NCBI RefSeq assembly: GCF_004795055.1
Contig: NZ_SSBJ01000034.1
Coordinates: 1 to 64,000 of the forward strand
Length of the DNA: 64,000 bases
Reading direction: 5' to 3'
DNA from: Streptomyces sp. A1136
GTDB lineage: Bacteria > Actinomycetota > Actinomycetes > Streptomycetales > Streptomycetaceae
In this document: in pieces, positions 34,477-43,686 of the stretch
Layout: the number at the start of each line of letters is the position of its first letter
How positions within the stretch are numbered: position 1 is the stretch's first letter
The notes under the pieces: model-generated
Database searches by the model: none
The model's input: only the letters and a program-made list of their open reading frames with translations
What the model was told of the DNA's origin: nothing
Made by a program: the position numbers and the translations under genes

Positions 34477-37400
34477 GTGACCGGGTTCGAGGCAGTTCTC
34501 TTACGGGTGGCGGGCACGGCGGCGAGCACGCTGACGAAGGCGCTCCTCACGCGCGCCCCGGGGGCGGGCACGACGCCCGACCCGGCTGCCCCGGCCGCGC
34601 GGTGGCGCCGCCCGGCGGAACTGGGCGACACGGAGATTCGGACGCTGACCACCGCGCTGGCCGCCCGCCTGGGCGAGGCGGCCGCGGGACTGCCCGACCA
34701 CGAACGGCTGGCCGCCCTGGACGCGGTCGCCGACTCCTTCGCCTCGCTGGGGCCGCTGGGGCTGGAGGCGCTCTTCGCCGTGGACCTGGACCCGGCGACC
34801 CTGGCCGCGTCCCTGCCCCCGCCCCCACCGGGCCTCAGCGAACCGGCCGAGGCCCTCTACCTGCGGCTGGCCGCCCTGTGTTGCCTCCACGTGGTCGAGT
34901 ACGCCACCACCCTCCCCAACTTCGGGCCCCACGCCGACCTGGAGTTGATCCGCCGGACCGGTCGACTGGAACGCGCGGTGCGGCAGTCGGGGGAATCGGC
35001 GGAGCTACCCGGCGCCAGGCAGGCCCACTTCGAGCAGCAGTACACCCAGTACATCGCCGAGGCCCACGGTCGCCTCCAGCTCTACGGGCTGACGCTCAGC
35101 CAGGGCCGCCGGGAATGGCCGCTGGACCTGGCGTACATCAGCCTGGCGGTGACCGGCGACCCGTTCCTGGAGGAGCCGGGCTCCCACCGGACCACGGTCG
35201 AGGCCGAGCGGGCGATCGCGGGCTCGGACCGGGTGCTGCTGCGCGGCCCGGCCGGCTCCGGCAAGTCCACCCTGGTCCAGTGGCTGGCACTGAACGCGGC
35301 CCGCCAGAGCTTCCGGCGCCGGCCCGCCCACTGGAACACCCTGGTCCCCTTCGTCCTTCGGCTGCGCTCCTTCCACGCCTCCGAGGCCCTGCCCGTCCCC
35401 GAGGACTGGCTCCGCGCCTCCGGCGTGCCGTTGACCGCTCCGGCCGGCTGGACCGAGGGCCTCCTGGCGAGCGGCCGGGCCCTGGTGCTGGTGGACGGGG
35501 TCGACGAGGTGCCCCAACGGCTGCGGAACCGCACCGAGGCCTGGTTGCGCTCGCTGATCGCGGCCTTCCCCAAGGCGCGTTACGTCGTCACCACGCGCCC
35601 GTCCGCGGTGCCGGAGGACTGGCTCAAGGGACAGGGCTTCGCCCCGCTGTCGCTGGTGTCGATGGAGCGGGACGACGTGAGGGCGTTCATCACGCACTGG
35701 CACGACTCCGCCCGCGAGGAGTGCGACTCCGCCGAGGAACGGGCGCAGCTCGACACCTTCGAGCGGACCCTGATCCAGTCGGTGGGCGCTCGGCGCGACC
35801 TCGGGCGGCTGGCGACGAACCCGCTGATGTGCGCGCTGCTGTGCGCGCTGAACCGGGACCGGCGGATGCAGCTGCCCCGCGCCCGCAAGGAGCTGTACGA
35901 CGCGGCGCTGGACATGCTGCTGGTCCGCCGCGACACCGAGCGGGACATATCGGGGGTCGAAGGGGTCTACCTCAGCCGGGACGAGCAGACGGCGCTCCTC
36001 CAGCGGCTGGCGTACTGGCTGATCCGCAACGGGCAGGTGGAGGCGGCCCGCGACGACGTCGTGGAGATGCTGGACGAGTGGCTCGACGCCATGCCGCAGG
36101 TGCGGGCGCAGGGCAGCACCGAGCGGGTGTTCAAGCACCTGTTGATCCGCAGCGGGCTGCTGCGCGAACCCGTTCCGGGCTCCGTGCACTTCGTGCACCG
36201 CACCTTCCAGGACTACCTGGGCGCCAAAGCCGCGGTGGAGTCCCGCGACTTCGGCGTGCTGATCGGCAACGCCCACGAGGACGCCTGGGACGACGTGGTC
36301 CGGATGGCCGTCGGTCACGCCCGCCCCGACGAACGCGCCCGCATGCTCACCCGGTTGCTGCGGCGCGCGGACAAGGTGAAGCGGGACCGCAGCCGGCTGG
36401 TGCTGCTGGCCGCGGCCTGTCTTGAGCACGCGCCCGAGCTCGATCCGCAGGTACGGGCCGAGGTGCAGTCGCGCACGGCGCGCCTGCTGCCGCCGCACAG
36501 CGCGGCCCAGGCCGAGGAACTGGCCAAGGCGGGCGAGCTGGTGCTGGAGCTGCTCCCGGAGCCGGTGGACCTCAGCGAGGAGGAGGCCGCGGCGACCGTG
36601 CGCACGGCCGCGCTGATCGGTGGCGACCGGGCGCTCCAGGTGATCGCCGGTTTCCGGCGCGACGACCGCTACGAGGTGGGCCACGAGCTGTCCGAGTCCT
36701 GGGGCCGCTTCCCCACCGGGGACTACGCGGACGCGGTCCTGGCCGGCGCCTCGCTGAACGTCGCCCACCTGCACATCCGCACCCCCGAGCAGCTGAGGGC
36801 CTTCCGCGGGCTGTCGCACGTCCACCGGGTGCACCTCACCTGGGACGGGCCGCTGCCACCGGAGATCACCGCCCGGCGGGACCTGCGGTGGCTGGTCATG
36901 CAGCGCAATCCACAGCTGAGGGACCTGGCGGCCCTCGACGGACACCGCGCGCTGGAACACCTCGGGGTCTTCGACTGCCCGCGCCTGTCCGGCATCGAGC
37001 CGATCGGCGGACTGACCCCGGAGAGCCTGGCCTTCGGCTACGTCCCCGACGGGCTGTCGCTGGCGCCGCTCGCCGGCATCCCGACCCTGCGGTCGCTGGT
37101 GATCGGGTTCGAGCCGAAGGAGCGGACCATCGGGGACGTCCCCGCGGCCGAAGGACTGGTGAAGCTCACCTTGTGGCAGGGCGCCCGCGGCCTGACCCTC
37201 GACGGGCTGGAGGGCTGGCCTGCGATACGCGACCTCACCATCGCCGGGGAGCGGCAGTACGGTCAGTTGGCGAAAAGGCAGCCGCTCACCGGTCTGACCT
37301 CGCTCCAGATCCGGCACACGGTGTCGGTGGACCTGGGTGTGCTGGCCCCCTACCGGCGGCTGACCGAGCTGATGTTGCTGCGCTGCGGGTTCCCCGGGGG

Positions 37401-37578
37401 TCTGGGGCCGCTGGTGGACCTGCCCGAGCTGAAGCGGTTGCGGATCGTCGAATCCGCCGGCGTCGTCGACCTCGCCCCGCTGGCCGGGCTGCACCGGCTG
37501 CGGATCGAGGTGGACCGCAGGTCCGCCTTCACCGGCGCCGAGCTGATCGCGCCGGAGCGGCTCGTCTACGTCAACTGA
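34477..37578 (+). CDS. Large NACHT-type STAND ATPase with LRR-like C-terminus
   Basis: 1033 residues. Region 1 (about 1-230) is helical with no enzyme motif and resembles the helical N-terminal domains of actinobacterial NACHT proteins. Region 2 is a NACHT ATPase: Walker A GPAGSGKST near 257-265, Walker B LVLVDGVDEVP near 336-346, and the sensor/TTRPS block VVTTRPSAVPEDW. A helical winged region containing HFVHRTFQDYLGAKA follows. Region 3 (about 730-1033) has irregular leucine-rich repeats (LRDLAALDGHRALEHLGV, LAPLAGIPTLRSLVI, LAPLAGLHRLRIEV). This is the layout of NLR-like immune sensors, and bacterial NACHT proteins are known to protect against phage. GTG at 34477 follows GGGGAGG. It is a stand-alone gene. 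Confidence 0.88.
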   Translation: MTGFEAVLLRVAGTAASTLTKALLTRAPGAGTTPDPAAPAARWRRPAELGDTEIRTLTTALAARLGEAAAGLPDHERLAALDAVADSFASLGPLGLEALFAVDLDPATLAASLPPPPPGLSEPAEALYLRLAALCCLHVVEYATTLPNFGPHADLELIRRTGRLERAVRQSGESAELPGARQAHFEQQYTQYIAEAHGRLQLYGLTLSQGRREWPLDLAYISLAVTGDPFLEEPGSHRTTVEAERAIAGSDRVLLRGPAGSGKSTLVQWLALNAARQSFRRRPAHWNTLVPFVLRLRSFHASEALPVPEDWLRASGVPLTAPAGWTEGLLASGRALVLVDGVDEVPQRLRNRTEAWLRSLIAAFPKARYVVTTRPSAVPEDWLKGQGFAPLSLVSMERDDVRAFITHWHDSAREECDSAEERAQLDTFERTLIQSVGARRDLGRLATNPLMCALLCALNRDRRMQLPRARKELYDAALDMLLVRRDTERDISGVEGVYLSRDEQTALLQRLAYWLIRNGQVEAARDDVVEMLDEWLDAMPQVRAQGSTERVFKHLLIRSGLLREPVPGSVHFVHRTFQDYLGAKAAVESRDFGVLIGNAHEDAWDDVVRMAVGHARPDERARMLTRLLRRADKVKRDRSRLVLLAAACLEHAPELDPQVRAEVQSRTARLLPPHSAAQAEELAKAGELVLELLPEPVDLSEEEAAATVRTAALIGGDRALQVIAGFRRDDRYEVGHELSESWGRFPTGDYADAVLAGASLNVAHLHIRTPEQLRAFRGLSHVHRVHLTWDGPLPPEITARRDLRWLVMQRNPQLRDLAALDGHRALEHLGVFDCPRLSGIEPIGGLTPESLAFGYVPDGLSLAPLAGIPTLRSLVIGFEPKERTIGDVPAAEGLVKLTLWQGARGLTLDGLEGWPAIRDLTIAGERQYGQLAKRQPLTGLTSLQIRHTVSVDLGVLAPYRRLTELMLLRCGFPGGLGPLVDLPELKRLRIVESAGVVDLAPLAGLHRLRIEVDRRSAFTGAELIAPERLVYVN

Positions 37579-37602
37579 GCCGCTCCGACGGGTGGCCCGC
37601 TC

Positions 37603-38823
37603 TCACCAGACGCGCACCGAGCCGCCGCGGGCGAAGGCCGGGCTCGTCGCCTCGGGCGGGATCTCGGTCAGGGGCCGCGCGATCTCCGAGACGAGGGGAC
37701 CGCAGGTGGCGGCCACCGCGTCCAGCCGGGACAGGTCGAAGCCGTAGACACGGGCCGCGTTGCCGCCGACCATGGCGGCGACCTCCTCCTTCGGCAGGCC
37801 CGCGTAGGCGATGCGCAGGCCCTCGCGCGAGAAGGGGGCGGTGCCCTCGTCGTGGGGGTAGTCGCTGCCCCACATGATCTTGTCGAGGCCGATCCGCTCC
37901 CTCAGCGGGACCTCGTGGGGGCGCATGAAGCTGGCTCCCACGAAGCAGTTGTCCCGCCACACCTCGCCGGGGCCCTTGCCCATCGACTCCGCGAGGCCCG
38001 CGCCGAACTTGGCCTCCGCCGTCGCCGAGGCGGCGACCAGACGGGCGTGGTAGTAGTCCAGCATGTCCAGGACGCCCGGTATCCAGCCGGAACCCTGCTC
38101 CGTCAGGACCAGCTTGAGGCCGGGGTGGCGGCGGAAGGCCCCGCCGAACACCAGGTGCCACAGGGCCCGGTGCGAGAACCAAGTGGTCTCCACCATGAAC
38201 ACCGCCCGGGCGGCGGGCTCGTCGCCCAAGGGCGGGGACGCCGAGCCGCCGTGGTGGTTGACCGGGACGTCCAGCTCGTCGCACACCGCCCAGATCGGGT
38301 CGTAGGCCGTGGAGTAGAGCTCCGGGACGCCGGAGCCTGGAGGGGCGCCGGGGAGCAGGACACCGCCCGTCAGGCCGGCCTCCTTCGTGCGACGGATCTC
38401 CTCGACCGCCTCCTCGACGTCGTTCAGCAGGATCTGGACCACGCCCGCCCGGCGGCCCGGGGCGTCCGCGCAGAAGTCCGCCAGCCAGCGGTTGTGGGCC
38501 CGCAGCCCCGCCCAGCGCAGGGTGAACTCGGCCGCCGTCGGCGGGGGCGCCATCAGGGCCGCGCTCGGGAAGAACGGCGGGATGGTGTTGGGGAAGACGA
38601 CCTCCGCGACGATGCCGTCCGCTTCGAGCTCGGACAGGCGTCGGGCCGAGTTCCAGTTGCGGTCCGCGCTGTCCGCCAGGAGGTCCTCGTACGGGTTGAC
38701 GTAGGCGGCGGCCCACGCGTCGAACTCGTCGTGGAACCGCTTCTCCAGGTACGGCTTGTAGTCGAGCAGGTCCGCTCCCGCGTGGCAGTCCGCCGAGATG
38801 ACCGTGTAGCGGTCCCCCGTCAT
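37603..38823 (-). CDS. Amidohydrolase-2 family protein (operon member 4)
   Basis: 406-residue TIM-barrel metal hydrolase of the amidohydrolase_2 group. The opening metal motif is ISADCHAG, an Asp-x-His variant of the usual His-x-His. Further ligands are likely in VNHHGGSA and the terminal WGSDYPHDEGT. Relatives include ACMSD and gamma-resorcylate decarboxylase, so a C-C bond cleavage or decarboxylation is as possible as hydrolysis. It is paralogous to the upstream gene and overlaps it (ATGA). Confidence 0.88.
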   Translation of the reverse strand: MTGDRYTVISADCHAGADLLDYKPYLEKRFHDEFDAWAAAYVNPYEDLLADSADRNWNSARRLSELEADGIVAEVVFPNTIPPFFPSAALMAPPPTAAEFTLRWAGLRAHNRWLADFCADAPGRRAGVVQILLNDVEEAVEEIRRTKEAGLTGGVLLPGAPPGSGVPELYSTAYDPIWAVCDELDVPVNHHGGSASPPLGDEPAARAVFMVETTWFSHRALWHLVFGGAFRRHPGLKLVLTEQGSGWIPGVLDMLDYYHARLVAASATAEAKFGAGLAESMGKGPGEVWRDNCFVGASFMRPHEVPLRERIGLDKIMWGSDYPHDEGTAPFSREGLRIAYAGLPKEEVAAMVGGNAARVYGFDLSRLDAVAATCGPLVSEIARPLTEIPPEATSPAFARGGSVRVW

Positions 38824-40106
38824 GACGAGACCCCCAGCGTCGGGAAGTCGTGGCCGGTCAGCCAGTGCCGACCCACCTCCCGTGAGCCGGCCCAGGAGGC
38901 TTCCACCGACGCCTGGTCGGCGCTCTGCCCGAGTTCCGCCGGGGTCGGGCCGATCCGCCGGGCGAGGGGGGCCAGCTTCGCGGTGTCGAAGCCGAAGACG
39001 TCGGCCGCCGCGAGGCCCAGCATCCGGCGGGTCTCGCCGACCGGGACGTCGTGGAAGGTCCTCCGCAGCCAGTCGCGGGTTTCGGGCCAGGTGCCCTCGG
39101 GGTGCGGGAAGTCGGAGCCCCACAGGATGTTGTCCACGCCGATCTCGTAGCGCTGGGCCAGTTCGCGCCGCTTGGTGTTCGTGGCACAGATGAAGACCTG
39201 GCGGTCCAGGTACTCGCTCGGGGGCCGTTTCAGTTCCGCGAATGGGGAGAGCTTCTTGCCCCCGTGCGCGCCGAGGTAGAGCCGGTCCATGAACCACAGC
39301 TGGTTGGGCAGCCACCAGCAGCCCGACTCCGCGACACCGAACCTGAGCCCCGGGTGGCGCTCGAAGACCCCCGACCACAGGAGAAACCACAGGGGGCGGG
39401 CCGGCCACCAGGTGACCTCGGAGACGTAGATGCCGAGGTGGTCCCCGTACTCGTGGCGGGGCGCGGCCCCGGAGTGGGTGACGACCGGCATCGAGGTCTC
39501 GGCCGCCGCCGCCCAGATCGGGTCGTAGCGGCGGTCGTGGTAGGGCGCCCGGTCCACCCACATGGAGGGGATCATCAGCGCGCCGAGCCCGGACTCCTTC
39601 GCCCGGTGGATCTCCGCGACGACCTCCGTCGGCTCGCCGGTGATGGGGAGCAGGGCGACCCCGCAGTGCCGTTCGGGGTGTTCGGAGACGAACTCGGCCA
39701 GCCAGCGGTTGTGGGCCCGGGCGCCGGCCATGCCCAGTTCGGGGTCCTGGTCGCCGGAGAGGCCGAGGCCGACCCCGAAGGGGGCGGCGGTCCGGCTGTC
39801 GACGGCGTCCGCGTCGGGGAAGACGACTTCCGCGGCGACCCCGTCGCCATCGAGTTCCTTCAGGCGCTGTCCGACGTCCCAGCCGCCCCGGAGGCCCTCC
39901 TCGTGGTCGTGGAACCACTTGTCGGCGAAGGCCTCGTTGCGGACGCCGAGCCGGGTGGCCTCCTCACGGCGGGCGCCCTGCTGCCCGAGGAACTCGTCGA
40001 ACCGGGAGTGGAATCGGGAGTCGAGGTACGGGCGGTAGCGCTCGGTCGGCAGTCCCGCGTGGCAGTCGGAGGAGATGATCAGGTACGGGTCTTCGTACGC
40101 GTTCAC
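38820..40106 (-). CDS. Amidohydrolase-2 family protein (operon member 3)
   Basis: 428 residues, same architecture as the downstream paralogue: ISSDCHAG start motif, VAAEVVFPDADAVD, RAHNRWLAEF, THSGAAP and terminal WGSDFPHPEGTW. A longer insert (about 45-70) separates it from its partner. Two similar but clearly diverged copies side by side suggest a hetero-oligomer or two successive steps on related substrates. The start is GTG. Confidence 0.88.
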   Translation of the reverse strand: MNAYEDPYLIISSDCHAGLPTERYRPYLDSRFHSRFDEFLGQQGARREEATRLGVRNEAFADKWFHDHEEGLRGGWDVGQRLKELDGDGVAAEVVFPDADAVDSRTAAPFGVGLGLSGDQDPELGMAGARAHNRWLAEFVSEHPERHCGVALLPITGEPTEVVAEIHRAKESGLGALMIPSMWVDRAPYHDRRYDPIWAAAAETSMPVVTHSGAAPRHEYGDHLGIYVSEVTWWPARPLWFLLWSGVFERHPGLRFGVAESGCWWLPNQLWFMDRLYLGAHGGKKLSPFAELKRPPSEYLDRQVFICATNTKRRELAQRYEIGVDNILWGSDFPHPEGTWPETRDWLRRTFHDVPVGETRRMLGLAAADVFGFDTAKLAPLARRIGPTPAELGQSADQASVEASWAGSREVGRHWLTGHDFPTLGVSS

Positions 40107-40124
40107 GGCAGGCTCCTCTGTTCC

Positions 40125-41009
40125 TCAGTCGAGGACGAAGCTTTCGAGGTAGGCGGGGTTGGCGCGGTCGAGCATCGACCGCGCACGGGCGCGGATCTGC
40201 CGGTCGCTGTGCTCGCTCTCCGGGAGCATCCAGAACCGGTCGGCGCGGATGCCGTCGATCACGTGCGCGGCGACGTCCTCGACGGGGGTGAACCGCACCT
40301 CGTGGCCGGCCTGCTTCATCGCGGCCTCGTACTGGTCGAGGCTGCGGTACGGCGTCTTGCGCGGCCGCTGCTTGGCGTAGCGGTCGGGCCGGTTGCGGTG
40401 CGACTCCCACAGGCCGGTGCGCAGCATGTGCGGTCCGGGGAAGAGGACGGAGGCGCCGACGTCCGCGCCCTCGGCCTTGAGGTGGGCGTAGAGCGACTCG
40501 GTCATGGTGACCACGGCGGCTTTGGTGACGGCGTACACGGAGGCGGTGGGCAGCGGGGCGATTCCGCCGTCGCCGGAGCTGGTGTTGACGACATGGCCGG
40601 GGGCGCCGCTCGCGATCATGCGGGGGACGAAGGCCTGGATGCCGTGGAAGACGCCCCAGACGTTGACGGAGAAGGCCCATTTCCAGTCGTTGGGCTCGTG
40701 CTCCCACATCCGCCCCTCGGCGCCGGAGCCGACGCCCGCGTTGTTGCACAGGACGTGGACGGCTCCGAAGGCGTCGTAGGCGGCGTCCGCGAGGGCGAGG
40801 ACCGAGTCGCGTTCGCTGACGTCGACCCGCCTGCCCAGTACCTCGGCGCCGTCGGCCGAGAGTTCGGCGGTCGCCTCGCGCAGGGCGTCCTCCTCGACGT
40901 CGGCGAGGACGACCTTCAGTCCCTCGGCGGCGAAGCGGCGGGCCATGGCGAGCCCGATGCCACCGGCCGCGCCGGTGACGACGGCGACCTGTCCCGGTTC
41001 GAGGCGCAT
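40125..41009 (-). CDS. SDR family oxidoreductase (operon member 2)
   Basis: 294-residue short-chain dehydrogenase: cofactor motif TGAAGGIGLAMA (13-24), Asp after beta-2 (LADVEED) favouring NAD, NNAG in LCNNAGVGSG, catalytic Ser in NTSSGDGG and YAVTK. A C-terminal extension of about 40 residues is longer than classical SDRs. It lies one base from the decarboxylase-like gene upstream and in the same operon as the amidohydrolases. Confidence 0.9.
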   Translation of the reverse strand: MRLEPGQVAVVTGAAGGIGLAMARRFAAEGLKVVLADVEEDALREATAELSADGAEVLGRRVDVSERDSVLALADAAYDAFGAVHVLCNNAGVGSGAEGRMWEHEPNDWKWAFSVNVWGVFHGIQAFVPRMIASGAPGHVVNTSSGDGGIAPLPTASVYAVTKAAVVTMTESLYAHLKAEGADVGASVLFPGPHMLRTGLWESHRNRPDRYAKQRPRKTPYRSLDQYEAAMKQAGHEVRFTPVEDVAAHVIDGIRADRFWMLPESEHSDRQIRARARSMLDRANPAYLESFVLD

Positions 41010-41010
41010 C

Positions 41011-41808
41011 TCACACGCTCCCCTCGGGCGGCCCGTCGAGGATCTGGAGCGGGTCGTCGTACCGCTGGTGGATGTACGGGAGCAGGTCCCGGGCGCTGAC
41101 GCGTTCGGCGACGCGACCCTTCTGGTCGGTGGTCTTCTCGCCGATGGTGAGTTCCACGACGCGGCGTACGGGGAGATCGGCCACCGGGTCGAACATCGAC
41201 TCGCGCAGCACCACGTCGCCGGTGAGGTGCTCCAGCCGGCGGACCTTCTCGTTGCGCGTGCAGTGCACGAGCACCGGGTCGGATTCGAGGCCCGAGCCCT
41301 CGACGCCGGGCAGGAACTTGAAGTAGAAGTCGGTTTTGGTGGTGGGTCCGGGCAGGGGCAGGGCTCCGTCGACGGCCCCGCGCACCTCGACGAAGGCGAT
41401 GCCGTGGCGGGCGAGCGAGGCCCGTACGACCAGGCCGTCGCGCTCGACGGTGACCTCGCCCAGCTTCTTCGGTTCGCCGAACACCTCCCGGCCGCCGATC
41501 AACGCGCGCTCGTGGGTCATCGGCATGACCAGCGGGTACCAGCCGTCGATGTCGCCGTGGCGGGCGGCGACGGCCACCGAGCCGGCGCCGAGCGGATATC
41601 CGGGCAGGTCGACCTTGCTGATGTTGGCCCGCACCAGGGGACGTTCGGCGGGCTTCAGCGGGGGCGGCAGGACCGCCGCGACCACCTCCGGGTCGCTCTC
41701 CCAGACCGCCACCACACCCGTCGACCAGATGTCGGGCAGTCGGGCGCTCTTCTCGCGGGACGCCGCGATCTCGGCGTCCGTGCGCGCTCCGTACCGTACG
41801 CGTGCCAT
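41011..41808 (-). CDS. Acetoacetate decarboxylase family protein (operon member 1)
   Basis: 265 residues of the ADC superfamily. The EPKKLGEVTVERDG segment contains the lysine pair corresponding to the Schiff-base Lys of acetoacetate decarboxylase, and PMTHERALIGGREVFGEPKK is typical. Members act as decarboxylases or aldolase-dehydratases. It is the first gene of the leftward operon, with AAGGGTGG before the ATG and a TetR-type operator about 50 bases upstream. Confidence 0.88.
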   Translation of the reverse strand: MARVRYGARTDAEIAASREKSARLPDIWSTGVVAVWESDPEVVAAVLPPPLKPAERPLVRANISKVDLPGYPLGAGSVAVAARHGDIDGWYPLVMPMTHERALIGGREVFGEPKKLGEVTVERDGLVVRASLARHGIAFVEVRGAVDGALPLPGPTTKTDFYFKFLPGVEGSGLESDPVLVHCTRNEKVRRLEHLTGDVVLRESMFDPVADLPVRRVVELTIGEKTTDQKGRVAERVSARDLLPYIHQRYDDPLQILDGPPEGSV

Positions 41809-41857
41809 GGGTGTACCACCCTTCACTGGGGTCGTCCTCGTCCCGGACCGCAGGCTC

Positions 41858-41872
41858 TGTAACACAGTTACA
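41858..41872. promoter_or_regulatory. TetR-type operator between catabolic operon and its regulator
   Basis: TGTAAC-ACA-GTTACA is a perfect six-base inverted repeat with a three-base centre in the 133-base divergent gap. Its position suits control of the leftward operon promoter and the regulator's own gene. Confidence 0.7.
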
Positions 41873-41941
41873 CCGCCGACGATGAAGGGTAAAGACCCCC
41901 GACCGGGGGAACTGACGGACCGACAGATCGGCGGCGTACCC

Positions 41942-42577
41942 ATGGCGCGAAGCCCGCTGACCCGCGAGGAGGTGCTGGACGCGGCCGCGTCCCTGGTCAG
42001 GCAGGGCGGCCCCGCGGCGCTCACCATGCGGGCGCTCGCCACGGAACTCGGTACGGCCGTGACCTCCATCTACTGGCACGTCGGCAACCGGGAATCGCTG
42101 CTCGACGCCCTCGTGGAGCGGACCGTGCGGGAGATGGGCGAGATCAGACCGTCGGGCCGCACCCCGGCCGAGCGGATCGTCTCCGTGGCCCGGCTGCTGC
42201 GGCGGGAACTGCGCGAACGGCCGCACCTGATCGCGATGGTCCACGAACGGGGGCTGACCGAGCGGATGTTCCTGCCCGCCCAGCAGGCCCTCGTGCGCGA
42301 GGTCCACTGCGCCGGACTGCGGGGGGCCCGGGCCGCCGACGCGGTGCGCGCCGTCCAGTTCCAGATCGTGGGCTTCCTGCTCGTGGAACGCAATCGCGAA
42401 CGCTCCCCCGCCCAATCCCCCGCCGAGGGCGAGCTCTGGGACCCGGCGGCGGCACCGGACGACCCGGCGCTCTCGCGCGCCCTGACCCGGCCGCCCGACC
42501 CGGAACGGCTGTTCCTGCTCTCCGTAAGGGCATTGACGCGGGCGCTGCTGGCGCCCGACCCCCCGGGCCCCGGCTGA
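41942..42577 (+). CDS. TetR family transcriptional regulator
   Basis: 211 residues. The N-terminal helix-turn-helix is classical (LTREEVLDAAASLVRQGGPAALTMRALATELGTAVTSIYWHVGNRESLLDAL), and a longer ligand domain follows (TetR_C type, FQIVGFLLVERNRERSP). It is divergent from the decarboxylase/SDR/amidohydrolase operon and most likely represses it until a pathway substrate binds. The upstream open frame is not coding, and ATG at 41942 begins the HTH domain. Confidence 0.9.
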   Translation: MARSPLTREEVLDAAASLVRQGGPAALTMRALATELGTAVTSIYWHVGNRESLLDALVERTVREMGEIRPSGRTPAERIVSVARLLRRELRERPHLIAMVHERGLTERMFLPAQQALVREVHCAGLRGARAADAVRAVQFQIVGFLLVERNRERSPAQSPAEGELWDPAAAPDDPALSRALTRPPDPERLFLLSVRALTRALLAPDPPGPG

Positions 42578-42650
42578 CCCCCCGGTTCCGCCGGCCGGCC
42601 CTCCCCCATCGGGACACGGGTGTCAGCGGGGGCCGATATCCTCTGTGACC

Positions 42651-43622
42651 ATGCTCGACGACCGAACGACCGCAGAGACGAAGTGGCCGACCGCCTACCC
42701 CCAGGGGTACTCGGTCGTCGACGTGGAGACCACCGGGCTCGCGCGCGACGACCGGATAGTCTCCGCCGCCGTCTACCGGCTCGACGCTCAGGGCAACGTG
42801 GAGGACCACTGGTACACCCTGGTCAACCCGCGCCGGGACCCCGGGCCCGTGTGGATCCACGGCCTGACCAGCGACATGCTTCAGGACGCACCGCTCTTCG
42901 AGGACATCGCAGAGGAGTTCGCCGACCGCCTCGCGGACCGGGTGCTGGTCGCGCACAACGCCATCTTCGACTGGCAGATGATCGCCCGGGAGTACGCCCG
43001 GGCCGCCGCGGCGGCGCCGGTCCGTCAGCGGCTGTGCACCATCGCGCTGTCGAAGGAGCTGAACCTCCCGCTGCCCAACCACAAGCTGGAGTCCCTCGCC
43101 GCGCACTTCGGCGTCGTCCAGCAGCGCGCCCACCACGCGCTCGACGACGCCCGCGTCCTGGCCGAGGCCTTCCGTCCCTCACTGCACGCCGCCGCCCGGG
43201 ACGGCGTCCGGCTGCCCCTGCTGGAATGCCGCCCGTTGACGGAGTGGTCGGACTCGCCGGCCGCGCCGCGCGTCGGCTACCAGGGCCCCTTCGGCGCGAC
43301 GAGCTGGCGGCCCTCCCGCAAGCGGCCCCCGTGCCCGCACCCCAACCCGGGCCGGTTCGAGGACGGCAAGCCGCTCAAGCAAGGCATGCGGATCGCGTTC
43401 TCCGGGGACACCTCCGTCGACCGGGACCTCCTGGAGGACCGGGCGGTCGAGGCGGGACTGCACGTCGCGACGAGTGTGTCGCGGCTCACCAGCCTCCTGG
43501 TCACCAACGACCCGGACTCGGCGACCTCGAAGACCGTCAAGGCGAAGTCCTTCGGGACGCCCGTGGTCGACGAGGCCGCCTTCACCCAACTCCTGCGGGA
43601 CGTGGCTCCGGCAGACGGGTGA
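42651..43622 (+). CDS. DEDDh 3'-5' exonuclease with C-terminal BRCT domain
   Basis: 323 residues. An N-terminal exonuclease domain of the DnaQ type carries SVVDVETTGL (Asp, Glu), LVAHNAIFDWQM (Asp) and HHALDDARVLAEAF (His, Asp). A BRCT domain sits at about 235-320 (MRIAFSGDTSVDRDLLEDRAVEAGLHVATSVSR onward). The pairing suggests DNA-end or repair-site recruitment. TATCCT at 42637-42642 lies eight bases before the ATG with no ribosome binding site, suggesting a leaderless mRNA. Confidence 0.9.
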   Translation: MLDDRTTAETKWPTAYPQGYSVVDVETTGLARDDRIVSAAVYRLDAQGNVEDHWYTLVNPRRDPGPVWIHGLTSDMLQDAPLFEDIAEEFADRLADRVLVAHNAIFDWQMIAREYARAAAAAPVRQRLCTIALSKELNLPLPNHKLESLAAHFGVVQQRAHHALDDARVLAEAFRPSLHAAARDGVRLPLLECRPLTEWSDSPAAPRVGYQGPFGATSWRPSRKRPPCPHPNPGRFEDGKPLKQGMRIAFSGDTSVDRDLLEDRAVEAGLHVATSVSRLTSLLVTNDPDSATSKTVKAKSFGTPVVDEAAFTQLLRDVAPADG

Positions 43623-43686
43623 CCCTCGCGCGACTCGCCACGCGCCCTCTTCCGCGAGCCGCCCGTCCGGTCCCACCCTGTGGCGC

